Origin: Magnolia sinica
Lineage: Eukaryota; Streptophyta; Magnoliopsida; Magnoliales; Magnoliaceae
Assembly: GCF_029962835.1 (NCBI RefSeq)
Contig: NC_080590.1
Coordinates: 68,535,501 to 68,599,500, forward strand
DNA: 64,000 bases
Direction: 5' to 3'
The notes beneath the pieces were generated by a model. It was not told the origin of the DNA. It saw nothing but the letters and a program-made list of their open reading frames with translations, and did not search any database. Position 1 is the stretch's first letter; each line of letters starts with the position of its first letter. Made by a program: the position numbers and the translations under genes. Positions 1-11,636 of this stretch are shown in pieces.

Positions 1-3000
1 TCTCATTTCTCATATCTCTCCCAAGCAACTCCAACCCTCAAACGTCCAAGCCTCCTCTCCCTCTCAAGTGTGGCCCACCTTCCATCTTCCATCTACACCC
101 TCCCATCTCTCATTCATACCATTAATTCCCCATCATCCTCCATTAAAAGTGAAGGTAAGGAGCTAAGGAGTCCAAGGGAGCAAGGAAAAGGAAGATAAGG
201 TGGGTGATTTTCCATTATTTTAAATTTTTGGGCCCACTTGTTGGTGGGACCCATTTGAATGTATGTGATTTAATCAAGAGGGCCCATAGTGGCGGGGTTC
301 CTCTATCTCATCGTATATCTCTCTTTCTATCTCTCTCTTCCTTTGTGATGGTATGGATCTCACCAATATGTGTTACATCTACCCGTCCATCTACATCAGA
401 CGGTGTGGCCCACTCTATTACAGGTGATGATCCATACCATCCACTGTTTGGATGGGCCCAAGGTATTTTATACGTGTTTTATTTTATATAATATGTATAT
501 AATATATATTATGTATGTATATATATATATATATTATGTATATGTATATACATATATGATGGTGGGCCATGTCCACGTGGGACCCACCATGATAACATGT
601 TCATGCATGCCGTCCAGCGTCCCTGGACGCTGGACGTTGGCAAATAGGGAAGTGGCATGGGCGGTACTAATGAGCTAGCCAAATGGTGGGCCACTCATGC
701 AGGCCCCACCTCGATGTATATATATAATCCAAGCCGTCCATATTGTTCCCCATCTCATTTTAGGCGTCGAGCCGAAAAATGAAGTTGATCCCCTTCCTAG
801 GCGGGCCATACCATAGGAAACAGTGTTCCTACCTTCGGTTTACTCCCTGACGCTCCTATATATAAAAAATAGCCCAATATTGGACTCTATGGGTTTGTAT
901 CGAGCCACAGGGACCCATGGCTGGAGTGGATGTTGCTAATGTGGGCCCTACCATAGAAAATCCGTAAAAAAACTGGATTTTCAAAAAAAAAAAAAATGAA
1001 TAGAAGGGAGGCAGCAGCGCTGACGCTGCTGCTGCCATGCCGTACGGCTGCTGACGGACGGACTGTGGGCCCCACTTTGATGTGTTTCGTTGATCAACAC
1101 CGTGCATTTGATGGGTCCCCACATTTCATCCGTCCATGCCAAAATTCAGCTGTATATGGAACTCCGGTGGGCCACATCATTTAAAATCATGTGAAGTCAT
1201 GCCTAAAATATATAAAATCGTTGGTGGGGCCTACCTGAAATTTGGATGCGACTAAAACTTGGTCTGTACCCTCAGCCAAGTGGGACACACATAATGAGTG
1301 GGCTGGATTGTGGACCACATCACGGTGGGCTCCCTCTCCATGTGTAAAATAAAATAAAATAAAATAGAAATAAAATAAATAACGGTGGGCTCCCTAACAG
1401 TGTACCGGGGATGCAAAAATAACGGTGGGCCCCACCCACGGTCCGTGTGACCTTATGAATAGTTTGGGTGAAAAATAAACATTTCAGTGGGCCCAGTCCA
1501 GTGGGCCCTACCTTGGTTCAAGTAGCTGTATGAACAATTGGGTGGAAAATAAACATCATGTTGGGCCTTAAGTTGGGTGGAAAATAAACATTATATTGGG
1601 CCTTAGGCTGGGTGAAAAATAAGCATCATGGTGGGCCCCACTTATGTAAGTATTGTAAACCACACCCTCCATTGGTATGGGCTCCATCAGGATGCATGTG
1701 TTTCATTCGTGTATAAGGCCCATATTATGAGGCCCATTGTAATGTACGCAAGGCCCATGTGACTAGGCCCATTTTGATGCATGGCATATGTGTTGATTTT
1801 GTAACGGGCCACGCCTTGGGAGTAATGCTGGTTTGACGTCCACATTGATAATGTTGGTTAAATGTCCGCATTATAGTTCTCCCTAAGGCCCACTGATAGG
1901 CCCAAACTTGTGGTAAGTAGGCCGTCTAGGCCCATCTCCATTATACCTAGAACCCATCTCTTATTACATGTTTAGTATAGATGCATGATTCATGATCATT
2001 CGCACCATATGTATGCCTGATGTGAGGAGTGACCGATCATAGCATATACCTTTGGATAGACTATTTATGGGCTCCCTGATAGGTGGAGTTGCCTCATATA
2101 AGTGCATGGTATATACAGGACTGTTGCATGACTGATAGTGTGACTCATGCACTTGCATTTGTGTGATTGTAGTTACTGTATGCCCTAGCGACATCAGGGC
2201 CATAGCCTCCATAGACACATCGTGGATGGCTGAGTTGGATACCGAAAATATTTGGTTCTAGCATACGGGCGCCATAGACGTCCCTGGGTGAAAATCCCTA
2301 AACCCGATGGTACCAGAGGATGACTCCAATGTCGAGACCGAGTGGATATACGAGCGCACGAGGGCCGAATACCAGGAGGCCGCGTCTCCCACTGTGTCGT
2401 GGTCGGTTGGAAAGGAGTGTGGCCTTACTCGCCCGAGGGTAGGGGGCAATACTAGGCTGAGTTTGACCAGCTCGCGAATGGGTCCGCTATCGACGTGCCG
2501 GATAGGTATTGGCAGACTATTGGTCAGGCGGATAGTGAGGTTTCTTACGCTCACTTGGACTGTGCGGCTAGGAGAGCGACAGTGCCATTTGGAGTGTATT
2601 GAACCCCGGTGATTATCCAGAATGAGAACTGTACTGATACATGATGAGGATTGGCATGCTTGAGTTGCATCTCGCATCGCATGGCCGTATTATGGCCGAT
2701 AGCATTCATATCTTGTACCGCATAGCCTTGGTACGGCTGATTGCATTCATGTGCTCATTACCATGATTTCCGCATTACTCTGACCTTGCATTTTGAGCAC
2801 GTTTATATTGCGCACACACTTACACCACCCTCTAAGCTTTCCATAAGCTTATGCACGATTGATGCGTGCAGGTGACGCCAGGACGCAGTCGTAGCCATAG
2901 TCTCGCTGTAGTTGGAGCGTGCAGCCGAGCTTCCGGAGTTTTGTTTCTTTTATTACATTGTATTTTCCCCTTCCAGTCGCATTGTACTCAAAATGTTTTT

Positions 3001-3232
3001 GATCATAGTGGATTTTGTGGTGGTGTTCTTGTGCTTATTGTTTGTGGGTTATGCTTTTGTTATGCTCATTATGAATCAGACTAATGATTTGAAACCCTCC
3101 TTGTGGTATCCCAGGATCGGAACCTGGTAAATGGGTGCCGGGATCCGAGAATGGGGTTCTACGGAGGCTGTCGGCGCCGGATTCGGCGATCGGAAATTTT
3201 GTGAGCCCGGTTTCCGAGTTCGGGGCGTGACA
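1..3232 (+). repeat. Long LTR (Y-like, Tekay-type gypsy), solo or 3' LTR, left end outside window
   Basis: The right end (about 2640-3232) matches, in reverse complement, the LTRs of element Y at 49923-54009 and 59026-63714. Shared stretches include 'ccctctaagctt', 'gatgcgtgcag', 'atcccaggatcggaacctg' and the terminal 'ggggcgtgaca'. The sequence after 3232 is not a primer-binding site but the reading frame of a copia RNase H, so this is a 3' LTR or a solo LTR. The pyrimidine-rich start (1-130) and the many 'gtgggccc' stretches resemble the rest of the Y LTR more loosely, so assignment of 1-2640 is less certain than the last 600 bp. ORFs in this stretch (for example 2258-2677 minus) look like nothing known and are treated as chance. 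It also holds a TA-rich run near 487-560 and an (aaaat)n run near 1345-1375. Confidence 0.6.
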
Positions 3233-3825
3233 GTATTTGCGCTAGATATCAGTCTGATCTTAAAGAATCGCACTTGATTGCTGCCAAGCGAATTATGAGA
3301 TATGTCGCAAGTACTGTTAATCTCGGTCTCTGGTATCCACTCGAGACTTGTGCTCAATTAGCTGGGTACTCAGATGCTGACTGGGCTAGTAATCTTGATG
3401 ATAGAAAATCAACCAGTGGTAGTTGCTTTTATATCAGAAATTATTTAGTTTCTTGGTTTAGTAGGAAACAAAGTTCTATATTACTTTCAACTGCTGAAGC
3501 TGAATATATCGCAGATGGTAATGCATGTACGCAGCTTGTTTGGATGAAACGTATGCTAAGTGATTATGGAATTAAACAAGATTCTATGTTATTATATTGT
3601 GATAATTCCAGTGCCATAAATATTTCGAAAAATCCAATTTAGCATTCTCGTACCAAGCACATTGACATTAGATTTCATTATGTTCATGAATTAGTAGAAG
3701 AAAAGGTTATATCTTTGGAATATATCCCTACCGAGAATCAACGTGCTGACATTTTCACTAAACCGCTCGACAAAATCAGGTTTAACAAAATGAAATTTGA
3801 TCTTGGCATGTGCATTCTAAAATGA
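3233..3825 (+). pseudogene. Ty1/copia pol remnant: end of reverse transcriptase plus RNase H
   Basis: The frame starting with codon TGC at 3238 reads 'CARYQSDLKESHL', the typical end of a copia reverse transcriptase, then 'GYSDADWASNLDDRKSTSG' with the first RNase H aspartates. 'TAEAEY' and 'YCDNSSAI' follow, and after the stop 'HSRTKHIDIRFHYVHELV' and 'ADIFTKPL'. The frame ends at a TGA at 3823-3825. One in-frame TAG (3640-3642) interrupts it. RNase H degrades the RNA strand of the RNA-DNA hybrid during reverse transcription. The 5' part is missing because the Y-like LTR ends at 3232. The downstream env-like ORF and long LTR suggest Sirevirus lineage (inference). Dead copy. Confidence 0.9.
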
Positions 3826-4282
3826 CTATTTATGCCTACTTGTATCATAGTGTATTTATATTTGATAATTTATTGGTTTAAATTTCAAATTTCTATGAAA
3901 ATTACTTTTTTTAGTCGGTACACAACCAGTCATATATGTACATGACTGATCTTGGTACGACCGGTCGAGCACATCCACGACCCGTCGTGAAACTCAGTGG
4001 TGCTCTTAAATTGGAGAAAATTCTCATCTTTTTCATTTCCACTTCCTTCTCCAACAATCCGACGCCCGACTAGTCGAACCCAACTTCCAAATCCGCCAAG
4101 GTTAGTGTTCCATTTGCTTATTTCTTGTGGATTTATGTCAAGTATACTTCTATTTCTCTCTTGAAGTTGTCTTTTTCTTATTTTGTTGAGATTTGGGATT
4201 TTTTCTTCACCCATATCTGATTTGAGAATACCCATTTCTCAATCCATTACAACTCTTTGTTTCTTTCAAATCTTTGTTGCAT
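3826..4282 (+). other. Spacer between copia pol and env-like ORF
   Basis: Non-coding stretch between the pol stop and the ATG at 4283. It is AT-rich and carries the first copies of the 'cgaccggtcg' / 'cgacccgtcgtgaaac' motif (about 3958-3993) that recurs in the LTR downstream. No gene is seen. Confidence 0.6.
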
Positions 4283-5416
4283 ATGGCATCTAGAGGAAGA
4301 AAGACAACATCACGCGGTCCATCTTCTTCCAAATCTACTCCTATTACCAAGCGTCATCTTCGGTTCTATGAAGAAGATCCATCTTATGTACGGGACATTA
4401 GATTGAGGAATGTTATTGTAGAATGTCCTGTTTCTGTAGATCATGTTGCACCGTATGATATCCTTCTTATTCTTCAAACTGTAGGTTGGGATAACTTATT
4501 GCATTAGGGTGGGCCAGCATACCGGTCTATTGCCCAACCCATGTTCACTTGCATAAGTGAGTTTTCATTAAAAATTTTAACTTTTAAAATAGCCACAAGA
4601 AAAGGACCATTTGACGTTGATCGTCATTTGATTTCAGCTCTAATGGAAATTCTTGTGAATGTTGAGGGCATTCCCATCCATATCTTATTTGAAAAACCCT
4701 CAAAAACTGAAAAACGTATGCTCACTAGAGTCTTATGCAATTTGGACGTACATTGGACGCATAAAGGGAATGCGCTCCCCTCAAAGTTTTTATTACCCAA
4801 ATACAGAGTTCTTCACAAAATCTTTGCGTCTAACTTGTATCCTCGATCGGGTAATAAATCTGAATTGACGTCCTTCATAGTTCGTATTCTTCATTCTGTT
4901 GCCAGAAGTATTCATGTTTGTTTACCATCCTTGATTTGTCACTCCATTATTCAGTTTAGACTCCATCCAGGTCACAGTGACATCCCTTTTGCTTATTTGA
5001 TGACTGTGTTGGCTACACATATGTTAGTCGACATGCCTGTTGGAGAAGCCCCGATCCATCATCTGATATTTAATAAGTTTAACCTTAATAAGATGAAGCT
5101 GGATTTGCTTCCTGGCCAAGGTGATGGTAATGGTGGTGCTGAAGCTGGTAATGAAGAGGATGCTGGTGATCTTCCTCATGATGACATTAACATGGATGAT
5201 ATTTTTTAAGAACTCGAATCTGATTCTACTAATGATCCAGATTATGAGCCTTCTGAGTTTGATGCACGTTTACGTGCTTTGGAGGAGAAGGTTGAGAATA
5301 TGCATGTTACTAATGTCACGCAGTTCAAATCTATGCGCAAATATCTTAGGTATTTGAATAAGGGCATGCATCAACTTGATCCTTCCATCCCTGCTCCTTC
5401 ATCTGGCTCAGATTAG
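4283..5416 (+). pseudogene. Sirevirus env-like / putative plant transposon protein ORF, two in-frame stops
   Basis: A single reading frame runs from ATG 4283 ('MASRGRKTTSRG') to TAG 5414-5416, 378 codons including the stop. It is broken only by TAG 4505-4507 and TAA 5207-5209. The start is basic and Ser/Thr-rich. The middle (residues about 85-290) has the pattern of the 'putative plant transposon protein' domain, for example 'NLDVHWTHKGNALPSKFLLP' and 'FAYLMTVLATHM'. The tail is acidic, followed by a possible coiled coil ('LRALEEKVENM'). Sireviruses are known to carry such an env-like ORF downstream of pol on the same strand; its function is unknown. No convincing signal peptide or membrane segment is seen, so the name 'envelope-like' rests on position only. 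The first stop may be reached by either mutation or recoding; mutation is more likely. Confidence 0.75.
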
Positions 5417-5661
5417 TTCTTTTTATTCTACTGGACTGTAATAACTTTATTACTCTTCTGCTCTCTCTGTTTGTGAGATTGTTACTGCTTTTGACTTATC
5501 TCTGTTTATGGATTATTTTTTTTACTCTCTCTTTCATTTTAACTCCTCCGCCATTTGATCATTGCTTCCTTTGTCCTATTGTGACAAAAAGAGAGAGAAT
5601 GGATGTCTAATGGATGTCTATGGTATTGGATTTATATGATGTATGTTACTCAGGGGGAGTA
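5417..5661 (+). other. Copia 3' region with polypurine tract
   Basis: Short non-coding stretch with 'gtgacaaaaagagagagaatgg' (about 5581-5600) and 'cagggggagta' (5651-5661). The latter is a good polypurine tract, the primer for plus-strand DNA, placed directly before the presumed LTR start. An alternative LTR start is 'tgttgaattg' at 5691. Confidence 0.5.
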
Positions 5662-7796
5662 TGTGCAGGTATGTGCAGAGGTGGACTATATGTTGAATTG
5701 ATTATGAATGTGGGCCAGTTAATAATAACTGGTGCATTACTCTTTAACCATATATTCTACTTTATGTAATATATCTTGAAAGAGTATTTTGTGCGTTTTG
5801 TCACTAATTTGACAAAGGAGGAGATTGTAAGTGCTATGGTTGAAAGCCCCTTTATGTTGTCAAATTTATGGTGCAAACAACACTGCTTGTACTTTGTGAA
5901 ATTGCTTAAATGTAAATGTTCGAGATACAGTATGGATGAAGCATGTATGGATGAAGCGAGTCTCAGTGTATGGATGTTGACTACATTAGTGAAGCACAAT
6001 GCTCAACTCAAGATATGTCAAGCCACGACATTATCTCGCAAGATCAACTTCGAAAGACAAGATATGTTTACAAGTCAAGACTCGAGAATGTTCAACTGAA
6101 TTTACAAGTTACAAGTCAAGATTCAAAATTGCGTGATTGAAGCTTTTAAGGAAAAGCTACATCAAGATTTCAAGCTTCACTTTCTTTAAAGGTTACATAT
6201 CTTAAGGGTTCAATGTGCTTACTTCACTATTAAGGTATGTTTGACCTTAGGTTGACCTTTAGAGTAGGTCATTTCGGATACATAATGTAAATATTTTATA
6301 TTTGGGAATCTAGTCTGTTCTAAGACTAGTCTTGGACCTTGCTCGACTAATCCTAACATTGCTTCGGCCTGTCTAAGATTTTCCTGGAACAGTCGTAAGT
6401 TTGTTGCAAAAATTCAAATTTTTTTATTAAGTTTCGACCAGTCCTGGGGTCTGTTTGACCAGTTATATGAACAGTGTCGACTGTTTCTTCAACCAGTCGT
6501 GAATCTACAACTCAAACCACAGCAATGTATTTGCATGGCTTCGACTAGTCGTGAGCAACCTAAGACCAATCGAAGGTATCCTTCAACCAGTTGTGGCCTA
6601 CCTACGACCAGTCGTGAAACTGTCTTATCTTATCGCACTCAAATTTTCAAATATCTATTGGTTCTAAGACCAATTGTAGTGACTTTTGGACCAGTCGAAG
6701 ATGCGATTTGCTTACCTATAAATAGAGCACGAATCTCAGATTATTGATTACGACTCAAGCAATTTTAATCCGGCCTTCTGAGAATTAAGTATGTGCTCCA
6801 TTTAAGCTAAGTGTGCATATTTAATATTCTCTTTCTTTATCTTTTTAAATTGATTTTGTTTCTTGTATTCCAATCTGATCTGAAAAGAGGAAGTGTTATT
6901 TTCCTTTTTCTGGAATCAAAATCAATTAAAGCTAGCCCATTTTGGTTTAATTTAAAATTTATTAGAACCTAGAACCATTAAAGTGAGTATTGGACATTGA
7001 ACTTTGACATTCGAACCTCTACTCCGACTTGGTTCTTCCGGGCTGCTATAAAGGAGAAATCTAGGTATTATACATTATTGTAATTTACATTCTGTTTTTG
7101 GTTTCTTTTGAGATTAAGCTGAAAAATCTCATTGTGTTTGGTTATTTGAGGAGAGCCAGAAAACTCAGAAAGTGTGGGTTTTTGGATTGTGTAAGCTCAA
7201 GTTAAAAAGACACAATTGTGAAGATTTTAGGTGAACCTGTGAAACCTATTTTGATAATGAATGCTAATAACCCCTGTGTGAGGATATTAGGAGTGGAGTA
7301 GCATTCTGTGTGGCTGTTGTTTAACAGTTGGTGAACACACAGGCGAACCACTATAACTCCTTGTGTATTGTGATTTGAATGTTTGCTTAATTTTCTATCT
7401 TTTATCATTCAAGTTGTAGAATGTATGTGTGGATGTGAATGTTGTAATTTTTACATTTCAAGCACGGCGGGGAATGTTGTAATAACTTAGATTTAAATTC
7501 CTGCAATTTATTTCAATTCCTTGCTATTTATTTATTCCTCTTTAGTTTGAGTTTTTGATACAAAGAACGTTCTAGAAATAAGGTTGTCCTGCCATAAATC
7601 CTTGGTTTTTATGGTGTAAGGTTGTCCTTAGAACTGCATTTGTTTCAATCTCTTAATACTTGATTATTGAGGCTGCTTTTCTTTTTAAGCATTGTGAATT
7701 GATTAATTTTATTTGGTTATCATTTTTCCGCTATTAAAGTTTTATTTAGCATAGTCCTATTCACCCCCCTCAAGGACATATAGCTTGGCCTTTTCA
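5662..7796 (+). repeat. Probable 3' LTR of the Sirevirus-type copia element
   Basis: The stretch starts with TG right after a polypurine tract and ends near 'cttttca' (7791-7796), just after 'ctattcacccccctc', a phrase I associate with Sirevirus LTR ends. It has a TATA box at 6717-6725 and no reading frame of note. About ten copies of a 'gaccagtcg'-like motif lie at 6328-6700. The 3' LTR cannot be compared with its 5' partner, which is outside the window, so both boundaries are approximate. Confidence 0.5.
6717..6725 (+). promoter_or_regulatory. TATA box of the copia LTR
   Basis: 'TATAAATAG' in a GC-poor context, directly downstream of the cluster of 'gaccagtcg' motifs and upstream of the presumed R region. 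It fits the U3 promoter of a plant LTR. Confidence 0.5.
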
Positions 7797-8051
7797 GGTG
7801 TTTTTCTTGAACTGAACGCGGGCCCACATCTCCTAGCTTGGGTATCGCTTCGGTGTATGAGACGCAGTGTCGGAACTGCAGCGACGGCATGGTCGCAAAG
7901 GTACAAGTTTCAAGTCAAGCCGACTCTGATATACGAGACACTGACTTAGGATTGCGCGCAAATACTGATTTCAGGTTGATGGTTGCCGGAATTTGACCGG
8001 GAGGACCGCGAAAGCCTACGGAACGGTACGGGCTAGAATATGAGTCTTATA
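7797..8051 (-). repeat. Y-like LTR fragment (start of LTR on the minus strand)
   Basis: The order of motifs ('gacgcagtgtcggaactgc', then 'cggaatttgaccgggaggaccgcg', then 'gagtcttata') parallels the right ends of the Y LTRs ('gacgcggcgttcgaactgc', 'cgggattcgaccggtaggaccgcg', 'gagtcttaca' before 54009). It is diverged and only about 250 bp long. It is probably a remnant of a related family member, oriented opposite to the LTR at 1-3232. Confidence 0.5.
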
Positions 8052-8302
8052 AGAAGCACCAAGTTAAGAGTTACTTATATATCGGCCACGATATGTGTGA
8101 ATTAATGAAGAAGTTATCATAACTCATCGTATGATACGATTTTATGCGACGTGTCACATAGACAACCTAGAAGAGTGAGACAAGGATATATCTTGATAAG
8201 ACATTGGTCGAATAGAATCAATGGGGAAACAATATGTGGATTAATGACCGATTGCAGCAACGAAACAACGTCGTTGTCACCTTTTTTACAAAGGCGAAGC
8301 GA

Positions 8303-8317
8303 GGGGGGGGGGGGGGG
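8303..8317 (+). repeat. Homopolymer G15
   Basis: Fifteen consecutive G in an otherwise AT-rich stretch. It could form a G-quadruplex-like structure or be an assembly length artefact. Confidence 0.8.
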
Positions 8318-10655
8318 CAATGTTGTACCCTATTTATGGCTATTATGAGAAAGTCAATAGGAGGGTGACGCATGGCATTGCATGGGGAGTATGAAGTAGA
8401 TAAAAAGATCTTTAAAGATTTGGAGCTCTTTTTACATATTACAGTTGGCGTAAAACTAGTTCTAGACGCCAGTGGTTGGTCAATATGCAAGAAGCGCGAT
8501 CGAGCGGTCAACATGGAAAGATGTGGAGAGCAGTTGAATGAAGGACAGTCGAGTTGTTTAAGATATAAAAGTCGATCAAGGGAAACTAAATCAAAGCCTT
8601 GGCCGACATAAGAGGAACTGTTGTAATGATAAACACAGTAAAAGAAAGATCTAGGGAAGAGAAGAATATAAAAAGATTTTTTTTATTGCTGTAACCGTTG
8701 CAATAATGGAAGAATGATTTGAAAGAATAAGCTACAACAAAAATCTATAAATAACAGGGGAATATGACAGAGAACACCAATAACCACACAACCAATCAAA
8801 CACAACAATCAATCAACTCTATCAATGTATCTCTTATCTCAACTTATCTTAAGAACAGTGGTAATTCTTAGCTATAATCTTTAGTTATAATTCAAGTTCA
8901 CGCTTATACTCTAGATTTGTTCTTTATCCCAAATCAAACAGTTCTTTCAAAAGATGTATTCTTACAGTTACTCCTAATGGCTAATTATGATGTTTAACTT
9001 TTGTTCGATTTGCATAGGTATTCTAAAAGTCTTTTCTTGCGGAAGGCACAAAATAACTTATATTCGGAGAAAGAGCCTCACTATCCAATTATCGCTTGAT
9101 CATTATCAATCTCTGCAAGTGGTTGAGTAAGTGACCATTATTCTCAAAATCTAGTCATATATATACAATATAAACATATTTACTTATTTTGCCACTCGGG
9201 GTCAAAGTTGATCAATTTAGATTAAGCAACTGTATGTATCGTTGCGCGCCCACATAGTAAAAAACAAACTAAGATACCAATAGATTAGCCCACGTTTTAT
9301 AAATATCAATTACATCAATTCATTAAGCACACAAATTTTTAAATGGTTAGATATTGATTTCCATGGCGTGGGCCACCTAATTGGACCGAGTTATGGTTCA
9401 CCTAGCGGGTTACTTTATTCCCGTTTCATGGAGAGAAACAAGAGGAGAGTGGGTCCACAAGAATAAGAGAGAAATGGAGAGTTGGGAAAAAAGAGCAATG
9501 TCTATTTTTCACGGTACGTGTATGGTCCACTTGATGAGCGGATCAAACAGGCTTTGGAGCCAGAGCATATAAATTGCCATTGCATTTCCAAGTAGAGAAT
9601 GACTGGTTCAGTTAACATGCGTCCGTTATTGTAGCTGTAGCATGCGGGATCTCTGTCGTATATGGAGCAGACCCTCCGGCTCGGAACTCTTCGTGTGGGC
9701 CTGCCCTGGTGTCCCACAAGATTAATAATTTAACAAAGAAAAGAAAAGAGAGAGTCTAATTTGATCCCTTTCGGGCGATCATAACCATCCAAGATTTTGC
9801 TTGTCGAATGTTCCATATGCCATTTAGACCAAACCAGCGATTTGAAGCGGATTTTAAGGTCTGGGAGTGATCTAGTTGAGTAATTTTTTGAAACTGGTAT
9901 ACCCACTGAGTCCCATCAGATGAACGGTTTTGATTAGTAGGAGTATCCACAAATTAGGTGGAGGTACTACGCTTATGGAGTCCTCCTGCAGATTACCTTT
10001 AATTTAAGAGACAAATTGACCAATATACCCTGTAATTTACAGAAGCGGGCCTACTCTGTGAGGAGACTTTCGTCAAAACAACTCCATACGCACGTAAATG
10101 CCACCAAGCTGACCAGGAGAAACTGGTCCATCCTCGACCGAGATATCTAAATGACACTCGGTTTCTCATTTTAACGAACTGGGAGCCATGATCAAGGATC
10201 AAGAAAATCTGTCAGCTGGGACCCACCGAGGATATTCCTCATCCGGAAAATCTCTAAGATCAGACGATTCTAACTAACAATCATGGGCATTTTCCCATTT
10301 GAATTTGGACTGTTGATGTCTACAAATTTAAAGTTTGGGAATAGGATTATTGTATTGTGAGATTCTTGGACAGCAGTACATTCAAGTTGTGGCCCAAAAG
10401 ATCAATGTTAACGATGACTAAACCATGGGCCCCATTCGTACAAACATAAACCCAAGTAAGATTCACATATCCTCGGGCCGTGGCTCACACGCTATTCCTT
10501 CACACACTATTCTTCGCAACGGCTCCTGCTTGTCACACAGCCCTCGTGAATTCGTAACTCGACGAGCCGTTGCAGATTTGGAATAGTCCGCGACCCCATT
10601 TTACGGAGCTGCGTAAAACGCCAAAGATCTCTCAGGCTCACCATATTCTAGATGA

Positions 10656-11036
10656 AAATCTACTCCGTCCATCTGATTATACCATTATTTGAACCGTAAA
10701 TAAAAAAATATCAGCACAAATGAAACATATAATGGGCCACAATGGTATCAATGCAAAACTTCTCATACACCCTATATGTACGCATTTTGTGGGCGGCTCG
10801 ATATTTAGATCAGCCTGATTTTTGATATCTTAAATTAATCCCAGAGATTTACACTCGATTAACAGGTTTGATGAAAGATGATTACCCTGATGGCCCCACA
10901 TAAACTTATGGTTGGCATCTCATCTTTAATTTTCATTGTTTCTGGCGTATGGCCCACCTAATTTGTATATATAAACTGATGTTTTTCCTACAAAAATGCT
11001 AGAATTGAGAATAAAACCTAATGGACGGAGTGGATG
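10656..11036. mobile_element. Possible MITE remnant with 15-bp inverted repeats
   Basis: 'atctactccgtccat' near 10657 and 'atggacggagtggat' near 11021 are inverted with one mismatch and flank about 350 bp of non-coding DNA. This fits a small non-autonomous DNA transposon. No target duplication was found, and the 'ccgtccat' phrase is common in this genome, so chance is possible. Confidence 0.3.
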
Positions 11037-11561
11037 TTAATTATACAACATAAGTGCTCCAAAAGCTCACGTAATTCACGCGCTGTGCAGGAAAGACAGG
11101 TGTAGGCCAAGATTACGGTCCTAGAGAAAGAGAGTATTAGACATGGATCGAGCATTGAGTGGCAGTGCCGTTAATTCCTTAAAAATCAGTAGCATTAAAT
11201 AACACCAACCACATTTTTTTCAAAAATATCCATGCATGAGCCGGCCCATCACATAACGCACCAAGCGCCTGCCGCGCTGCTCAGCCAACTCACCTTGCCG
11301 GGCCTACTGCTCCAAAATCCCGCAACCCGAGGCCTCGCCACGTGTGATGTACAGACCCTACGTGGCTCTGCTGACGTGGCGTCAGGCTCCCACATTTTAA
11401 ACCTCTCGTTGCCTCTCTGTTCTAAACCATCGGAAATCCCCGAAACTTCGAATTTTTCCCCTTCCCTTCTTGCCGGAGTTCCATATTTCCATCGCCGGAG
11501 ACATCTACAGTTTCCTCGGCTCAACAAGCTTACAATCCGTCCTTCCAGCTGGAAAGCAGCG

Positions 11562-11588
11562 CTTTTTTTTCTTTTTCTTTTTTTTTCC
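11562..11588 (+). promoter_or_regulatory. Pyrimidine tract in the MCTP 5' leader
   Basis: An almost pure T/C run about 50 bp upstream of the chosen start codon. Such tracts are common in plant 5' leaders near the transcription start. Any regulatory effect is inference. Confidence 0.35.
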
Positions 11589-11636
11589 GCCGGAGATATC
11601 GTTTTTTGGCCTGACACTTCAGATCTGCCGAAAAAA

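Larger units (their letters stand above)
8052..11200. other. Non-coding region upstream of the MCTP gene
   Basis: No ORF here resembles a known protein. It contains a run of 15 G (8303-8317), an LTR- or promoter-like 'ctataaataac' near 8746 followed by A-rich sequence, and an imperfect inverted-repeat pair around 10656-11036. The part nearest the gene holds 'attaaataac' near 11196, a weak TATA candidate for the MCTP gene. The promoter itself cannot be placed with confidence. Confidence 0.4.

Noticed and set aside
2258-2677. 139-codon minus-strand ORF
   Set aside because: Within the LTR-like region; no domain, overlapped by an ORF on the other strand, and no support for expression.
8052-9170. 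Possible extra LTR with TATA at about 8746
   Set aside because: No second copy, no PBS, no clear ends; kept only as a remark in the intergenic entry.
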